64,000 bases of DNA from Azohydromonas caseinilytica. Its GTDB lineage: Bacteria > Pseudomonadota > Gammaproteobacteria > Burkholderiales > Burkholderiaceae_C. Positions 9,654 to 21,940 of the stretch are shown here, piece after piece. Position numbers and translations under genes: made by a program. Position 1 is the stretch's first letter, and every line of letters starts with the position of its first letter. Under the pieces are notes generated by a model, which worked only from the letters and a program-made list of their open reading frames with translations, was not told the DNA's origin and searched no databases. Location of the stretch: NCBI RefSeq assembly GCF_012927045.1, contig NZ_JABBFW010000007.1, forward strand, positions 124,001 through 188,000, read 5' to 3'.

Positions 9654-10658
9654 ATGAAGCTCGTCCGTCGTTCCCTCGTGGCCCTTGCCGCCGCCGTCCT
9701 GCTGCCCGTAGCCGCCCAGGCCCAGGTGCGGGAGCACAACATCAAGTTCGCGTTCCAGAACCCCAAGGAACATCCGCAGGGCATGGGCGCGCAGAAGTTC
9801 GCCGACCTGGTGGCGCAGAAGTCCGGCGGCAAGATGCAGGTGAAGCTCTTCCCCGGTGGCACGCTGGGCGGTGACGTGCAGACCGTCTCCGCGCTGCAGG
9901 GCGGCACGGTGGAGATGACGGTGCTCAACGCCGGCATCCTGCAGTCGCAGGTCAAGGAATTCGCGGTCTACGACTTTCCCTTCCTGTTCAACAACGCCCA
10001 GGAAGCCGACGCCGTGACCGACGGCGCCTTCGGCAAGAACCTGTTCACCAAGCTCGAAGCCAAGAACCTGGTGGGCCTGAGCTACTGGGACCTGGGCTTC
10101 CGCCACCTCACCAACAGCAAGCGACCCATCAACAAGGCCGAGGACATCGCCGGCCTGAAGATCCGCGTCATCCAATCGCCGATCTACATCGACCTCTTCA
10201 ACGCGCTGGGCGCCAACGCCACCCCCATGCCCTTCCCCGAGGTCTACCCGGCGCTGGAGCAGAAGGCCATCGACGGCCAGGAGAACCCGACCACCGTCAT
10301 CCGCGCCAACAAGTTCAACGAGGTGCAGAAGCACCTTGCGCTCACGCGCCACATCTACAACCCGCAGGCGCTGGTCGTGAGCAAGAAGTTCTGGGACAAG
10401 CTCAACGCCGAAGAGAAGAAGGTCGTCACCGAGGCCGCCGCCGCCGCCACCACCTACCAGCGCGGCATCTCGCGCACCCAGGCCGACCAGGCGCTGGACG
10501 ACCTGAAGAAGGCCGGCATGCAGGTCACCGAGCTGCCGCCGGCCGAGGTCGAGAAGCTGCGCGCCAAGGTCAAGCCCGTGATCGACAAGCAGACCGCCGT
10601 GGTCGGTGCCGACACCGTCAAGGCGCTCACCGCCGAGATCGCCAAGGTCCGCAAGTAA
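9654..10658 (+). CDS. dctP: TRAP transporter substrate-binding protein (DctP), cluster 1
   Basis: A 334-residue periplasmic receptor: signal peptide ending LPVAAQAQ, then the DctP fold with VAQKSGGKMQVKLFPGGTLGG, DFPFLFNNAQEADAV, GLSYWDLGFRHLTN and LKIRVIQSPIY, where the conserved Arg normally grips the ligand carboxylate. GGAGAC precedes the ATG. It sits after dctQM and before a shikimate dehydrogenase gene, so the ligand is probably quinate, shikimate or a related acid (inference). It is clearly paralogous to the receptor at 55536. Confidence 0.94.
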   Translation: MKLVRRSLVALAAAVLLPVAAQAQVREHNIKFAFQNPKEHPQGMGAQKFADLVAQKSGGKMQVKLFPGGTLGGDVQTVSALQGGTVEMTVLNAGILQSQVKEFAVYDFPFLFNNAQEADAVTDGAFGKNLFTKLEAKNLVGLSYWDLGFRHLTNSKRPINKAEDIAGLKIRVIQSPIYIDLFNALGANATPMPFPEVYPALEQKAIDGQENPTTVIRANKFNEVQKHLALTRHIYNPQALVVSKKFWDKLNAEEKKVVTEAAAAATTYQRGISRTQADQALDDLKKAGMQVTELPPAEVEKLRAKVKPVIDKQTAVVGADTVKALTAEIAKVRK

Positions 10659-10672
10659 GCACCGCGCTGCGA

Positions 10673-10700
10673 GGGGCGGCCGCGGCCGCCCCTTTTCTTT
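10673..10700 (+). terminator. Strong rho-independent terminator between dctP and the shikimate dehydrogenase gene
   Basis: A perfect GC palindrome of 20 bp (10673-10692; GGGGCGGCCG paired with CGGCCGCCCC) is followed directly by TTTTCTTT. It begins 14 bp after the dctP stop and ends 25 bp before the next ATG. It should cap the TRAP transcript and reduce read-through into the catabolic genes. Confidence 0.85.
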
Positions 10701-10725
10701 GCCTTCACGACTTCGAGAGCCCGCC

Positions 10726-11613
10726 ATGGACGCCCCCACCCCCATCGATTTCCCTCACCACAAGCTGCTCGTGGGCCTGATCGGCGCGGGCATCCAGCGC
10801 TCGCTCACGCCGGCGATGCAGGAGGAGGAGGCCCGCCACCACGGCCTGCGCCTGCACTACCAGCTCATCGACCTGGACACCACGAAGTCCGGCCCCGAGC
10901 TGCTGCCCACGCTGCTCACCGCCGTGCGCACCATGGGCTTCGCGGGCCTGAACATCACCTTCCCGTGCAAGCAGGCCGTCATCCCGCTGCTGGACGATCT
11001 TTCCGACGAGGCGCGCGCCATGGGCGCGGTCAACACCGTGGTGCACCGCGACGGCAAGCTCATCGGCCACAACACCGACGGCTCGGGCTGGTCCTGGAAT
11101 TTCAAACGCCAGCTCCCCGATGCCGACCTCTCGCGCGTGCTGCTGCTGGGCACCGGCGGCGCCGGCTCGGCCATCGCCCATGCCGCGCTGCGCATGGGCG
11201 TGAAGGAGCTGCGCCTCTACGACGTGGACCCGGCCCGCGCGAAAGGGCTGGCCGCCGAGCTCAACCGCCTCTACGGTGCGGGCCGCGCCGTGGCCGCGAG
11301 CGACATCGCCGCCGGCATCGCCGACGCCACCGGCCTGATCCACGCCACCCCGATGGGCATGGACAAGATGCCAGGGCTGCCGCTGGCCGAGGAGCTGTTG
11401 CGCCCGGAACTGTGGGTGTCCGAGGTGGTGTACTTCCCCATCGACACCGCGCTGCTCAAGGCCGCGCGCGCCAAGGGCTGCCGCACCGTGGACGGCGGCG
11501 GCATGGCCGTGGGCCAGGCCGTGGGCGCCTTCAGGCTCTTCACCGGCCGCGAACCCGATGCCGGGCGCATCGACGCCCATTTCCGCCGCCTGCTGGCCGA
11601 GCGCGCGTCCTGA
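10726..11613 (+). CDS. Shikimate/quinate dehydrogenase, cluster 1 (AroE/YdiB family)
   Basis: This NAD(P)-dependent dehydrogenase of 295 residues interconverts shikimate (or quinate) and the 3-dehydro compound. It has the substrate-binding SLTPAMQ, the catalytic Lys in NITFPCKQ (usually NVTxPxK), [21 protein letters not shown] with the catalytic Asp, the nucleotide-binding [12 protein letters not shown] and a C-terminal [10 protein letters not shown] catabolic role is inferred from context: TRAP uptake genes precede it and a dehydroshikimate dehydratase follows by 21 bp. It is distinct from the second AroE-like gene at 53237. A biosynthetic role cannot be excluded but is less likely here. Confidence 0.88.
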   Translation: MDAPTPIDFPHHKLLVGLIGAGIQRSLTPAMQEEEARHHGLRLHYQLIDLDTTKSGPELLPTLLTAVRTMGFAGLNITFPCKQAVIPLLDDLSDEARAMGAVNTVVHRDGKLIGHNTDGSGWSWNFKRQLPDADLSRVLLLGTGGAGSAIAHAALRMGVKELRLYDVDPARAKGLAAELNRLYGAGRAVAASDIAAGIADATGLIHATPMGMDKMPGLPLAEELLRPELWVSEVVYFPIDTALLKAARAKGCRTVDGGGMAVGQAVGAFRLFTGREPDAGRIDAHFRRLLAERAS

Positions 11614-11634
11614 TTCCGCAAGCCGAGGAGGTCC

Positions 11635-13548
11635 ATGCCCATGCGCCGCTCCATCGCCACCGTTTCGCTGTCGGGCACGCTGCGCGACAAGCTGCAGGCC
11701 ATCGCCGCCGCGCGCTTTGACGGCATCGAGCTGTTCGAGCCCGATTTCACCAACGCGCGGATGTCCGCCGCCGAGCTGCGCACGCAGTGCGAGGACCTGG
11801 GCTTGCGCATCGAGCTGTTCCAGCCCTTCCGGGATTTCGAAGGCATGCCGCAGGCGGCCTTCGAGCGCAGCCTGGAGCGTGCGGAGAAGAAATTCGACCT
11901 GATGGAGGCGCTGGGCTGCCCGCTGATGCTGGTGTGCTCCAACACCTCGCCGCTGGCCCTGCCCGATCCGGCGCTCGCGGCCGAGCAGCTGCGAGCGCTG
12001 GCCGAGCGTGCCGCGCGACGCAACCTGCGCATCGGCTTCGAGGCGCTGGCCTGGGGCCGCCATGTGAAGCTGTGGCGCCAGGCCTGGGACATCGTGCAGC
12101 GCGTGGACCACCCGCACCTGGGCCTGATCGTGGACAGCTTCCACACCTTCTCGCTCAAGGACAGCCCGCAGGGCATCGCCGACGTGGGCGAGAAGCTGTT
12201 CTTCGTGCAGATGGCCGACGCGCCGCTGATGGGCCTGGACGTGATCGACTGGGCCCGTCACCACCGCAACTTCCCCGGCCAGGGGCAGTTCGACGTGGTG
12301 GGCTTCTTCGAGCAGTGCGTGCGCGCGGGCTACAGCGGGCCGCTGTCGCTGGAGATCTTCAACGACGTGTTCCGCGCCACGCCGAACCGCCGCATCGCGG
12401 TGGACGCCATGCGCTCGCTGCTGTGGCTGGAAGGCGAGGTGCGGCACCGCCTGGAGCAGGCCGGCGCGCAGGACGCCGCCGCGGCGCAGCTGCTGCAGCG
12501 CCAGGAGCTGTTCGACCCGCCGCCGGTGCCGGCCTTCAACGGTGTGAGCTTCATCGAGTTCGCGGTGGACGGCGCGCATGCCGAAAGCCTGGGCGAGCTG
12601 CTGCGGCAACTGGGTTTTCAGTTCGCCGGCCGGCACCGCTCCAAGGCCGTGACGCTGTTCCGCCAGGGCGGCATCCGCATCGTGCTCAACCAGCAGGCCA
12701 CCTCGGCCGCGCGCGAGCGTTTCAGCGTGCAGGGGCCCTCGGTGTGTGCCCTGGGCTTGCGCACCGGTGACCCGGTCGGGGCCCTCAACCGGGCCACGGC
12801 GCTGCAGTCGGCGCGTTACGAGGCGCCCACCGGCGCGGGCGAGCAGCGGCTGCCTTCCATCGTCTCGCCCGGCGGCGTGATCGTGCACTTCGTGGACGAG
12901 GCGCTGGGCGAGAACGGCCTGTTCGAGAAGGATTTCATCCTGGAGGCCGAAGACGGCGCCGCGGGTGCCGGGCTGCAGGCCATCGACCACCTGGCCATCG
13001 GCCTGACGCCGGACCGGCTCGACACCTGGGTGCTGTTCTGCCGCGCCGTGCTGGGGCTGGACGCCGCCGACGCGGTGAAGTTCGCCGATCCCTTCGGCCT
13101 GATCCGCAGCACCGGCATGAGCGACGCCGCGCGGCGGCTGCGGCTGGTGCTCAACATGAGCATGAGCGAGCGCACGCGCATGGCGCAGGCCGCCCAGGCC
13201 AGCGGCGGCGTGGGCGTGCAGCACATCGCCTTCGCCAGCGGCGACCTGCTGGCCTCGGTGGAGCGGCTCAAGGCCACGGGCCTGCGCTTCGTGCCGATTT
13301 CCGACAACTACTACGACGACCTGCCCACGCGCTTCGAGCTGGACGCGGCCTTCGTGGAGCGGCTGCGCGCGGCCGGCATCCTGTTCGACCGCAGTGCGCA
13401 GGGCGACTACCTGCATGCCTACACCGAGCCCTATGCCGGCGCGGGCTTCTTCTTCGAGCTGGTGCAGCGCCTGGACGATTACGACGGCTACGGCGCCGTC
13501 AACGCCCCGGCACGCATGGCCTCGCAGGCGCAGGAGGAACGGCAGTAG
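11635..13548 (+). CDS. quiC: 3-dehydroshikimate dehydratase fused to an HPPD-like domain (QuiC type)
   Basis: A two-domain protein of 637 residues. Residues ~1-280 form a sugar-phosphate-isomerase-type TIM barrel with a complete metal set: Glu136 (GFEAL), Asp167 and His170 (VDSFH), Gln192 (FVQMAD) and Glu240 (LSLEIFND). This matches the QuiC1 dehydroshikimate dehydratases, which make protocatechuate. Residues ~300-620 form a two-module VOC domain like 4-hydroxyphenylpyruvate dioxygenase, with candidate iron ligands His452 (IDHLAI), His530 (VQHIAF) and Glu608 (FELVQR). The role of this second domain is not established. The ATG at 11635 follows GAGGAG. With the preceding dehydrogenase it would convert quinate or shikimate to protocatechuate. 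Confidence 0.9.
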   Translation: MPMRRSIATVSLSGTLRDKLQAIAAARFDGIELFEPDFTNARMSAAELRTQCEDLGLRIELFQPFRDFEGMPQAAFERSLERAEKKFDLMEALGCPLMLVCSNTSPLALPDPALAAEQLRALAERAARRNLRIGFEALAWGRHVKLWRQAWDIVQRVDHPHLGLIVDSFHTFSLKDSPQGIADVGEKLFFVQMADAPLMGLDVIDWARHHRNFPGQGQFDVVGFFEQCVRAGYSGPLSLEIFNDVFRATPNRRIAVDAMRSLLWLEGEVRHRLEQAGAQDAAAAQLLQRQELFDPPPVPAFNGVSFIEFAVDGAHAESLGELLRQLGFQFAGRHRSKAVTLFRQGGIRIVLNQQATSAARERFSVQGPSVCALGLRTGDPVGALNRATALQSARYEAPTGAGEQRLPSIVSPGGVIVHFVDEALGENGLFEKDFILEAEDGAAGAGLQAIDHLAIGLTPDRLDTWVLFCRAVLGLDAADAVKFADPFGLIRSTGMSDAARRLRLVLNMSMSERTRMAQAAQASGGVGVQHIAFASGDLLASVERLKATGLRFVPISDNYYDDLPTRFELDAAFVERLRAAGILFDRSAQGDYLHAYTEPYAGAGFFFELVQRLDDYDGYGAVNAPARMASQAQEERQ

Positions 13549-13572
13549 GCAGCGCAGGCCGGGGCGGCCCCG

Positions 13573-15306
13573 TCAGGGTTGCGCCGGCGCGGAGGCTGGC
13601 GGCAGCCCGAAGGGCAGATCGACGCGGAAGGTGCTGCCGCGGCCCGGCAGGCTGTCCAGGCCCAGGTTCCCGCCCATCATGTCCACCAGCCGCCGCACGA
13701 TGGACAGGCCCAGGCCCGTGCCGCCGAAGCGCCGCGTGGTGGAGCTGTCGGCCTGGGTGAAGGGATCGAAGATGCGCGCCTGTGCTTCGGGGGCGATGCC
13801 GATGCCGGTGTCGGCCACTTCGAAGCGCAGCGTGACACGGGCGGCCTCGCGGCCGCGCTCGCGCACGCGCACGCGCACGCGCAGCGTCACGCGGCCGGCC
13901 GGCGTGAACTTGACGGCGTTGTCCAGCAAGTTGACGAGCACCTGCCGCAAGCGCAGCGGGTCGCCCACCAAGGCCGTCGGCAGCCCGGCCGGCACGTCGA
14001 GCTGCAGCGCCAGCTGCTTGGCCACGGCCTGCGGCTGGATGAGCGCCTGCACGGTGTCGAGCAGCGGCAGCAGCTCCAGGCGCACTTGCTCGACCGCCGC
14101 TGCGCCGGCCTCGATGCGCGCCAGGTCCAGCACGTCGTTGGTCAGGCCCAGCAGGTGCTCCCCGGCCTGCGTGATGTGCCTGACGTAGCCGGCCTCCTTC
14201 TCGGCCAGGGGCGCGAGCGCCAGCAGGTGGCCCAGCCCGATGACGGCGTTCAAGGGCGTGCGGAACTCATGGCTCATGTTGGCCAGGAACTGCGACTTCA
14301 CCTGGCTGGCATGCTCGGCCGACGCGCGCGCGGTTTCGGCCGTGACCAGAGCGGCTTCCGCGACGGCCCGTGCCGCATCCAGCTCGAGAATCGACTTCCG
14401 GCGCACGCAGGCCTGGCCCGCCAGCACCAAACCCGTCAGCGCCGCGGCCATGATGAAGGACTGCACCAGGAGCTGACGTGTTTCGAGCGGGTAGTCGGCG
14501 GCAAAGGGCCCCAGGCCGGACTTCGTATAGAGAACGACCTGCACCGTCACGGCCAGATTGGCCAGCGCGATTGCCAGATATTCGCCGCGTATGGCTGCCC
14601 AGATCAATATGGGCAGCAGGATGAATATGGTGGGATAAGGTTGAAACAACAGCATGTGGCCGCCCAGCAGCAGCGTGGCCAGCATGGCGAGAATTTCGCC
14701 CCCGTGGGCCTCGGGTTTGGCGTGCTCATGCTCCTGCCTGCCAAGAAGGACAAGCGTCAAGGGCGCAAAAATCAACACGCCGGCCGCGTCGCCGGTCCAC
14801 CAGAGTTGCCAGGAGTCCAACAGCGGTTGTGAGGTATGGAAGCTGATCAGCGTACCGCCGATGGCGGTGCTCAGCAGCGGGCTGAACAATGCCGCAAAGC
14901 AGGTGAAAGCGAATACGGACGCGGCGCCATCGAGCCGGAAACGGCCACCGGCCCAGCGACCCAACAGCAAAGCGCCGGTGCTCGCTTCGAGCGCATTGCC
15001 CACGGCGATCCCGACGGAAAAACCGGTTGGGAAGCCGAACATTTGTATGCTGCAAATCAGGTCGGCGCATATTCCGGCCATGATGAACCAGGGCCATTTC
15101 CGCTTGGCCGTAAGCACAAGCGTCGCAACGAATATTCCGCTCGGTGGCCACAAGGCCGACCCCAGGTCCGGCGCGATGGTCAGGATCTGCCCGCCCCAAC
15201 CCCCGAGAAGGTAGATTGCGAAAAATGCCGCGACCTGCACGGCGCTTCGGGAAATCTGGTTTGCCGATGAATTGCCGTCACCCGTGGCGGTTGTATTCAA
15301 GACCAC
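13573..15306 (-). CDS. MASE1-domain sensor histidine kinase
   Basis: The N-terminal ~300 residues are a multi-helix membrane sensor of the MASE1 type ([30 protein letters not shown]). A linker coiled coil ([23 protein letters not shown]) leads into HisKA with [14 protein letters not shown] and an HATPase domain with [16 protein letters not shown] and [12 protein letters not shown]. The 577-residue protein has no receiver and no adjacent regulator gene. The 5' part is noticeably less GC-rich than the kinase part, so the sensor region may have a different recent history. The signal it senses is unknown. Confidence 0.9.
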   Translation of the reverse strand: MVLNTTATGDGNSSANQISRSAVQVAAFFAIYLLGGWGGQILTIAPDLGSALWPPSGIFVATLVLTAKRKWPWFIMAGICADLICSIQMFGFPTGFSVGIAVGNALEASTGALLLGRWAGGRFRLDGAASVFAFTCFAALFSPLLSTAIGGTLISFHTSQPLLDSWQLWWTGDAAGVLIFAPLTLVLLGRQEHEHAKPEAHGGEILAMLATLLLGGHMLLFQPYPTIFILLPILIWAAIRGEYLAIALANLAVTVQVVLYTKSGLGPFAADYPLETRQLLVQSFIMAAALTGLVLAGQACVRRKSILELDAARAVAEAALVTAETARASAEHASQVKSQFLANMSHEFRTPLNAVIGLGHLLALAPLAEKEAGYVRHITQAGEHLLGLTNDVLDLARIEAGAAAVEQVRLELLPLLDTVQALIQPQAVAKQLALQLDVPAGLPTALVGDPLRLRQVLVNLLDNAVKFTPAGRVTLRVRVRVRERGREAARVTLRFEVADTGIGIAPEAQARIFDPFTQADSSTTRRFGGTGLGLSIVRRLVDMMGGNLGLDSLPGRGSTFRVDLPFGLPPASAPAQP

Positions 15307-15662
15307 CTCGATGTGGTTTCACGCGCGGGAAATGCGCGCCGGCGCTGAAGCAGGAGCTGCCGCGGCCCCCCGGCTCGACGCTGTGAGCCCGGCGCGCTGG
15401 TCGAGCCCTTGGCGTGCGGCGTGTCCACCCTTGCAGGCATGCGGCGGTACTCCCGGTCAGCCTCGATGTCGATCGATGGGCAGCGTCAGGCTGCCCCTGA
15501 AGTGGTGCGCGCTGCTTGCAGGGCCGCGCCCGGCCGCGATTGTCCCGTCCTGAAGCGGCGAGCCGGCTGGAAGCGCACGGCCCTGGTGGCGCGGGCCGGG
15601 CACTTTTTCACTGTCTGCCCGGCCACGTCGTCGGCCCGGCGGCGCCGCGGCGCAACCCGGCG
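15307..15662. other. Intergenic region between the MASE1 kinase and the mrp operon
   Basis: This 356-bp stretch has no convincing gene on either strand. Its left part should hold the promoter of the MASE1 kinase; a small hairpin (ACCAC-N6-GTGGT near 15302-15317) lies close to that start. Its right part holds the hairpin at 15594-15624 downstream of the mrp operon. Confidence 0.5.
15594..15624 (-). terminator. Hairpin downstream of the mrp operon
   Basis: GGCCGGGCA (15594-15602) and TGCCCGGCC (15616-15624) are perfect 9-bp arms, about 40 bp beyond the last mrp stop codon as transcribed. The loop carries a run of T/A. There is no U-tract after the stem, so it may act with Rho or merely protect the 3' end. 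Confidence 0.5.
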
Positions 15663-16004
15663 CTAGCGCCGCGGCCTGAGCGCCGGTGGCACCTCCTGGT
15701 GGCCAGCTTGGCGGTGGCGGAACAGCGCGGCCCGGGCCAGCACCATGGTCGTCACCGGCGCGGTGATGGACAGCACGATGATGATCAGCCACACGTGCAG
15801 CGACAGCCCGCCCTCCTGCGCCGAGAAGTGGACGATGGAGGCCAGCGTCACGATCCAGGCCGCCAGCGTCGAGGCCAGCGCCGGCGCGTGCATGCGCAGG
15901 AAGAAGTCGGGCAGCCGGCGCAGTCCCAGCGCCGCGGCCAGCACCACCACGCCGCTGAAGAGCAGCAGCGCGGCCACGACGATCTCGCTCAGCGGCGCGT
16001 TCAT
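15663..16004 (-). CDS. Mrp/Pha cation:proton antiporter subunit G
   Basis: A 113-residue protein with three predicted helices, starting MNAPLSEIVVAALLLFSGVV and containing AALGLRRLPDFFLRMHAPALASTLAAW, the recognisable MnhG/PhaG signature. It is the last subunit of the Mrp complex, which exchanges Na+ or K+ for protons at the inner membrane. Its ATG overlaps the stop of subunit F as ATGA, so translation is coupled. The C-terminal tail is arginine-rich. Confidence 0.92.
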   Translation of the reverse strand: MNAPLSEIVVAALLLFSGVVVLAAALGLRRLPDFFLRMHAPALASTLAAWIVTLASIVHFSAQEGGLSLHVWLIIIVLSITAPVTTMVLARAALFRHRQAGHQEVPPALRPRR

Positions 16005-16279
16005 TCGATCACCTCCCCGCGCAGCAGGAACTTGGCCAGCGCCACCGAGCTGACGAAGCCGAACAGCACCATCAGCAGCGCGCCCTCGAAGTACATGCTG
16101 CTGTCGTAGCGGATGGCCAGCACCAGCATGGTGAGCATGCCCACCACGTACATGAAGTCCAGCGCCAGCACGCGGTCCTGCGCGCTGGGGCCCTGCATCA
16201 GGCGCAGCAGCCCGATGCCCAGCGCCAGCGCGTAGCACAGCAGCGTCAGCGTGATGGCCACGGTCAGTACCACGCTCAT
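16001..16279 (-). CDS. Mrp/Pha cation:proton antiporter subunit F
   Basis: A 92-residue membrane protein with three predicted helices, starting MSVVLTVAITLTLLCYALAL and containing LMQGPSAQDRVLALDFMYVVGM, typical of MnhF/PhaF. It belongs to the heteromeric antiporter encoded by the overlapping genes from 21693 down to 15663. It overlaps subunit E by 4 bp upstream and subunit G by 4 bp downstream (ATGA at both ends). Confidence 0.92.
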   Translation of the reverse strand: MSVVLTVAITLTLLCYALALGIGLLRLMQGPSAQDRVLALDFMYVVGMLTMLVLAIRYDSSMYFEGALLMVLFGFVSSVALAKFLLRGEVIE

Positions 16280-16764
16280 TCGAAAATCTCCTGCAGCGGA
16301 CGCTCGTAGCGGCGCTTGTAGCTGTCGATGAAGGCGGCCTCGTCCTCGACGTCGAACACGTGCAGCAGCAGCGCGCTGCGGTCGGGGGCGAGTTCGCACC
16401 AGACGGTGCCGGGGATGACGGCGGTGATCACCGCCAGCGCCGCCAGCGCGTGCTCGTCGCGCAGCTCCAGCGGGATCACGACGAAACGGCCGCGCGGCGG
16501 GCGCCGCCGCGAGCGCAGCACGCCGCGCCCGACCTGCAGCGCCGACACCACCACCTCGACGCCCACCATCAGGATGAGCCGTCCCAGCACCAGCGGCCGG
16601 CGCATCGGCCCGGCAGCCGGGCGCAGCGGCGCGGTCAGCACCGGAATGACCAGCGCCAGCACGGCGCCCAGCAGCAGGTGCCCCGGGCTCAGGCTCTCCT
16701 GCAGCATCAGCCACAGCACGAACAGCGCCGCCGACAGCAGCGGCGCGGGCAGCCAGCGCCTCAT
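16276..16764 (-). CDS. Mrp/Pha cation:proton antiporter subunit E
   Basis: The 162-residue product starts MRRWLPAPLLSAALFVLWLMLQESLSPGHLLLGAVLALVIP. It continues with a GRLILMVGVEVVVSALQVGRGVL helix and a C-terminal cytoplasmic domain containing LALAVITAVIPGTVWCEL-like sequence (here AALAVITAVIPGTVWCELAP), the MnhE hallmark. The ATG overlaps the stop of subunit D by 4 bp. It is required with the other subunits for a functional antiporter in characterised Mrp systems (family knowledge). Confidence 0.93.
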   Translation of the reverse strand: MRRWLPAPLLSAALFVLWLMLQESLSPGHLLLGAVLALVIPVLTAPLRPAAGPMRRPLVLGRLILMVGVEVVVSALQVGRGVLRSRRRPPRGRFVVIPLELRDEHALAALAVITAVIPGTVWCELAPDRSALLLHVFDVEDEAAFIDSYKRRYERPLQEIFE

Positions 16765-18449
16765 GGCGTCTGCTCCGGCACGACGGCCGGCGACACCGGC
16801 GACGGCGCCGCCACGGGCTGCGCCGCCATCACGGCGTCGATGTAGCGCCCGGGCAGGTGCAGCGTGTCGGCGGTGGCGCGCGTGTAGCGCAGCGCCGCGT
16901 CGCCGTGCACCACCAGCAGCGCGCAGCCCAGCAGCAGCAGCCCGATGGGCAGGGTTTCGACGATGCGCAGCCGCGGCGCCGGCCGGGCCTGCAGCGTCCA
17001 GAAGTGGCGCATACCCACGCGCAGCAACCCGGTGGCCGCCGCCAGGCCGGAGAGGATCAGCAGCGCGAACAGCACCCAGGCCGCCGCGCCGTGCATGTAC
17101 AGCAGCGTCGTGAGCATGGCCAGCTTGGCGACGAAGCCCGACAGCGGCGGCAGCCCCGCCACCACCAGCGCACACAGCGTGAAGGCCACGCCCAGGAAGG
17201 CCAGCGCCGCCGGAATGGCGCGGCCGATGAGCGCCTCCTCCTCGTCGTCGAGGTTGGCGTCGGTGATCGGCTCGGCGTCCAGGAAGAACGGCAGCGCCTC
17301 GCGCGTGTCGTCCACCACCAGCGGATCGGCCTGCACCTGCCGCGCCCGCTCCAGCAGCTCCACCAGCAAGAACAGCGCGCAGCCCGCCAGCGTGGAACTG
17401 GCCAGGTAGTACAGCGCCCCGCTGCTGAGCGCGGGCTGGTTGAAGCCCAGCGCGGCGATGAGCGTGCCCGAGGAGGCGATGATGCTGTAGCCCGCCAGGC
17501 GGGCGAGCTGCTGCGAGGCCAGCATGCCCACCGTGCCGAAGGCCAGCGTCGCCAGCCCGCCCCACACCAGCACCTCGCTGCCGAACATGGCGGACGCGCC
17601 CGCGCCGGTGGGGAAGCACAGCGTCCACAGCCGCAGCACCGCGTACACGCCCACCTTGGTGAGGATGACGAACAGCCCGGCCACCGGCGCGCTGGCCGCG
17701 GCGTACGCGGGCGGCAGCCAGAAGTTCAGTGGCCACAGCGCGGCCTTGGCCAGGAAGGCGATGGCCAGGATCGAGGCGCCGGCGTGCAGCAGGCCGCGGT
17801 CACTCTCGGGCACCACGCGCAGCTTCATCGACAGGTCGGCCATGTTGAGCGTGCCGGCCACGCCGTAGAGCAGCGCCACGCCGATGAGGAACAGCAGCGA
17901 GGCCACCAGGTTGATGGCGATGTAGTGCAGCCCGGCGCGCACCCGCGCCGGCCCGTCGCCATGCAGCAGCAGCCCGTAGCTGGCGGCCAGCAGCACCTCG
18001 AAGAAGACGAACAGGTTGAACAGGTCGCCGGTGAGGAAGGCGCCGTACAGCCCCACGAGCTGCAGCTGGAACAGGGCGTGGAAATAGACGCCGGCCTGGT
18101 GCCAGCGCGCCAGCGCGTAGAGCAGCGAGGCCAGCGCCACGCCGCCGGCAAGCACCGCCATCAATGCCGAGAGCCGGTCGGCCACCAGCACGATGCCGAA
18201 GGGCACCGGCCAGTTGCCCGGCAGGTACAGCGCGAAGGCCTGCGCCGCGTCGCCCACGCCGACTCGGCGCAGCAGCAGCACCGCCAGCAGCAGCCCGGCC
18301 ACCGTGGAGGCCAGGTTGAGCGCCGCCTTGATGCCGCGGCGCTTGGTGCCCAGCAGCAGCATGAGCGCGGCCGTGGCCAGCGGCAGCAGCACCGGCGCGA
18401 CCACCAGGTGCTGCAGCGGCGCGGCCGTGAGGGAGGCGAGCTCGTTCAC
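16761..18449 (-). CDS. Mrp/Pha cation:proton antiporter subunit D
   Basis: A proton-translocating subunit of 562 residues related to NuoN/NuoM of complex I, with about 14 membrane helices and FLTGDLFNLFVFFEVLLAASYGLL, the conserved Glu-containing helix of this family. LAKAALWPLNFWLPPAYAAASAPVAGLFVILTKVGVYA carries the conserved Lys residues. The start is GTG at 18449, overlapping the subunit C stop as GTGA and preceded by AGGAGGAG-like sequence; the longer in-frame extension upstream runs antiparallel to nothing real and overlaps subunit C. An acidic insert (DANLDDEEEALIG) sits late in the protein. Confidence 0.93.
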   Translation of the reverse strand: MNELASLTAAPLQHLVVAPVLLPLATAALMLLLGTKRRGIKAALNLASTVAGLLLAVLLLRRVGVGDAAQAFALYLPGNWPVPFGIVLVADRLSALMAVLAGGVALASLLYALARWHQAGVYFHALFQLQLVGLYGAFLTGDLFNLFVFFEVLLAASYGLLLHGDGPARVRAGLHYIAINLVASLLFLIGVALLYGVAGTLNMADLSMKLRVVPESDRGLLHAGASILAIAFLAKAALWPLNFWLPPAYAAASAPVAGLFVILTKVGVYAVLRLWTLCFPTGAGASAMFGSEVLVWGGLATLAFGTVGMLASQQLARLAGYSIIASSGTLIAALGFNQPALSSGALYYLASSTLAGCALFLLVELLERARQVQADPLVVDDTREALPFFLDAEPITDANLDDEEEALIGRAIPAALAFLGVAFTLCALVVAGLPPLSGFVAKLAMLTTLLYMHGAAAWVLFALLILSGLAAATGLLRVGMRHFWTLQARPAPRLRIVETLPIGLLLLGCALLVVHGDAALRYTRATADTLHLPGRYIDAVMAAQPVAAPSPVSPAVVPEQTP

Positions 18450-18789
18450 GGTTTCTCCTCCTGCCCGTCCACATGGTCGCCGCCGCTCAGGCCCCGCAGC
18501 GCCAGCAGCACCACCAGGAACAGCGCCGTGGTGGCAAAGCCGATCACGATGGCCGTGAGCACCAGCGACTGCGGCAGCGGGTCGGTGTAGTTCTCCAGGT
18601 TGGCGGCGAGCCCGGGCTTGACGATGGGCTCCTTGTCGATGGACAGGCTGCCGACGCTGAAGATGAAGAGGTTGACCGCGTACGACAGCAGCGACAGCCC
18701 GATGAGGACCTGGAAAGTACGCGGGCGCAGCACCAGCCACACGCCCGCACCCGCCATCACGCCGATGGCCAGGGACACCACGATCTCCA

Positions 18790-18790
<1 letters not shown>
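18446..18790 (-). CDS. Mrp/Pha cation:proton antiporter subunit C
   Basis: A 114-residue NuoK-like subunit with three helices: MEIVVSLAIGVMAGAGVWLVL, then FQVLIGLSLLSYAVNLFIF, a periplasmic-type loop, and DPLPQSLVLTAIVIGFATTALFLVVLLAL, the MnhC/PhaC signature. Its ATG overlaps the stop codon of the subunit A gene by one base, and its own stop overlaps the GTG start of subunit D. Confidence 0.94.
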
Positions 18791-21693
<2,903 letters not shown>

Positions 21694-21940
21694 CGAGGCG
21701 GAGTCTAGGGCTACGGGAGCGCGTGCCTGGGTGGACGATCAAATTTGAAGGAGCAGGGAGCGAGCCCGCAGGTTCCGTTGCCGACGCGTGAAAGCCCAAA
21801 CTTTTCCGGGTCCGGCCAATTGCGCGCGAGGCGCGGAGCGCGTGCCATGGAACGAAGCGCGGCAGTGCCGTACCAAGCTGTAGCCGCCGGTCCGTCGCGA
21901 CGGGCCGGCACCGGATCAGCCTGTTCACAGAAAGGACGCC

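Noticed and set aside
16761-18740. Longer 659-residue form of Mrp subunit D
   Set aside because: The extra N-terminal ~97 residues overlap the subunit C gene in another frame and lack membrane character; the GTG at 18449 gives the normal family start.
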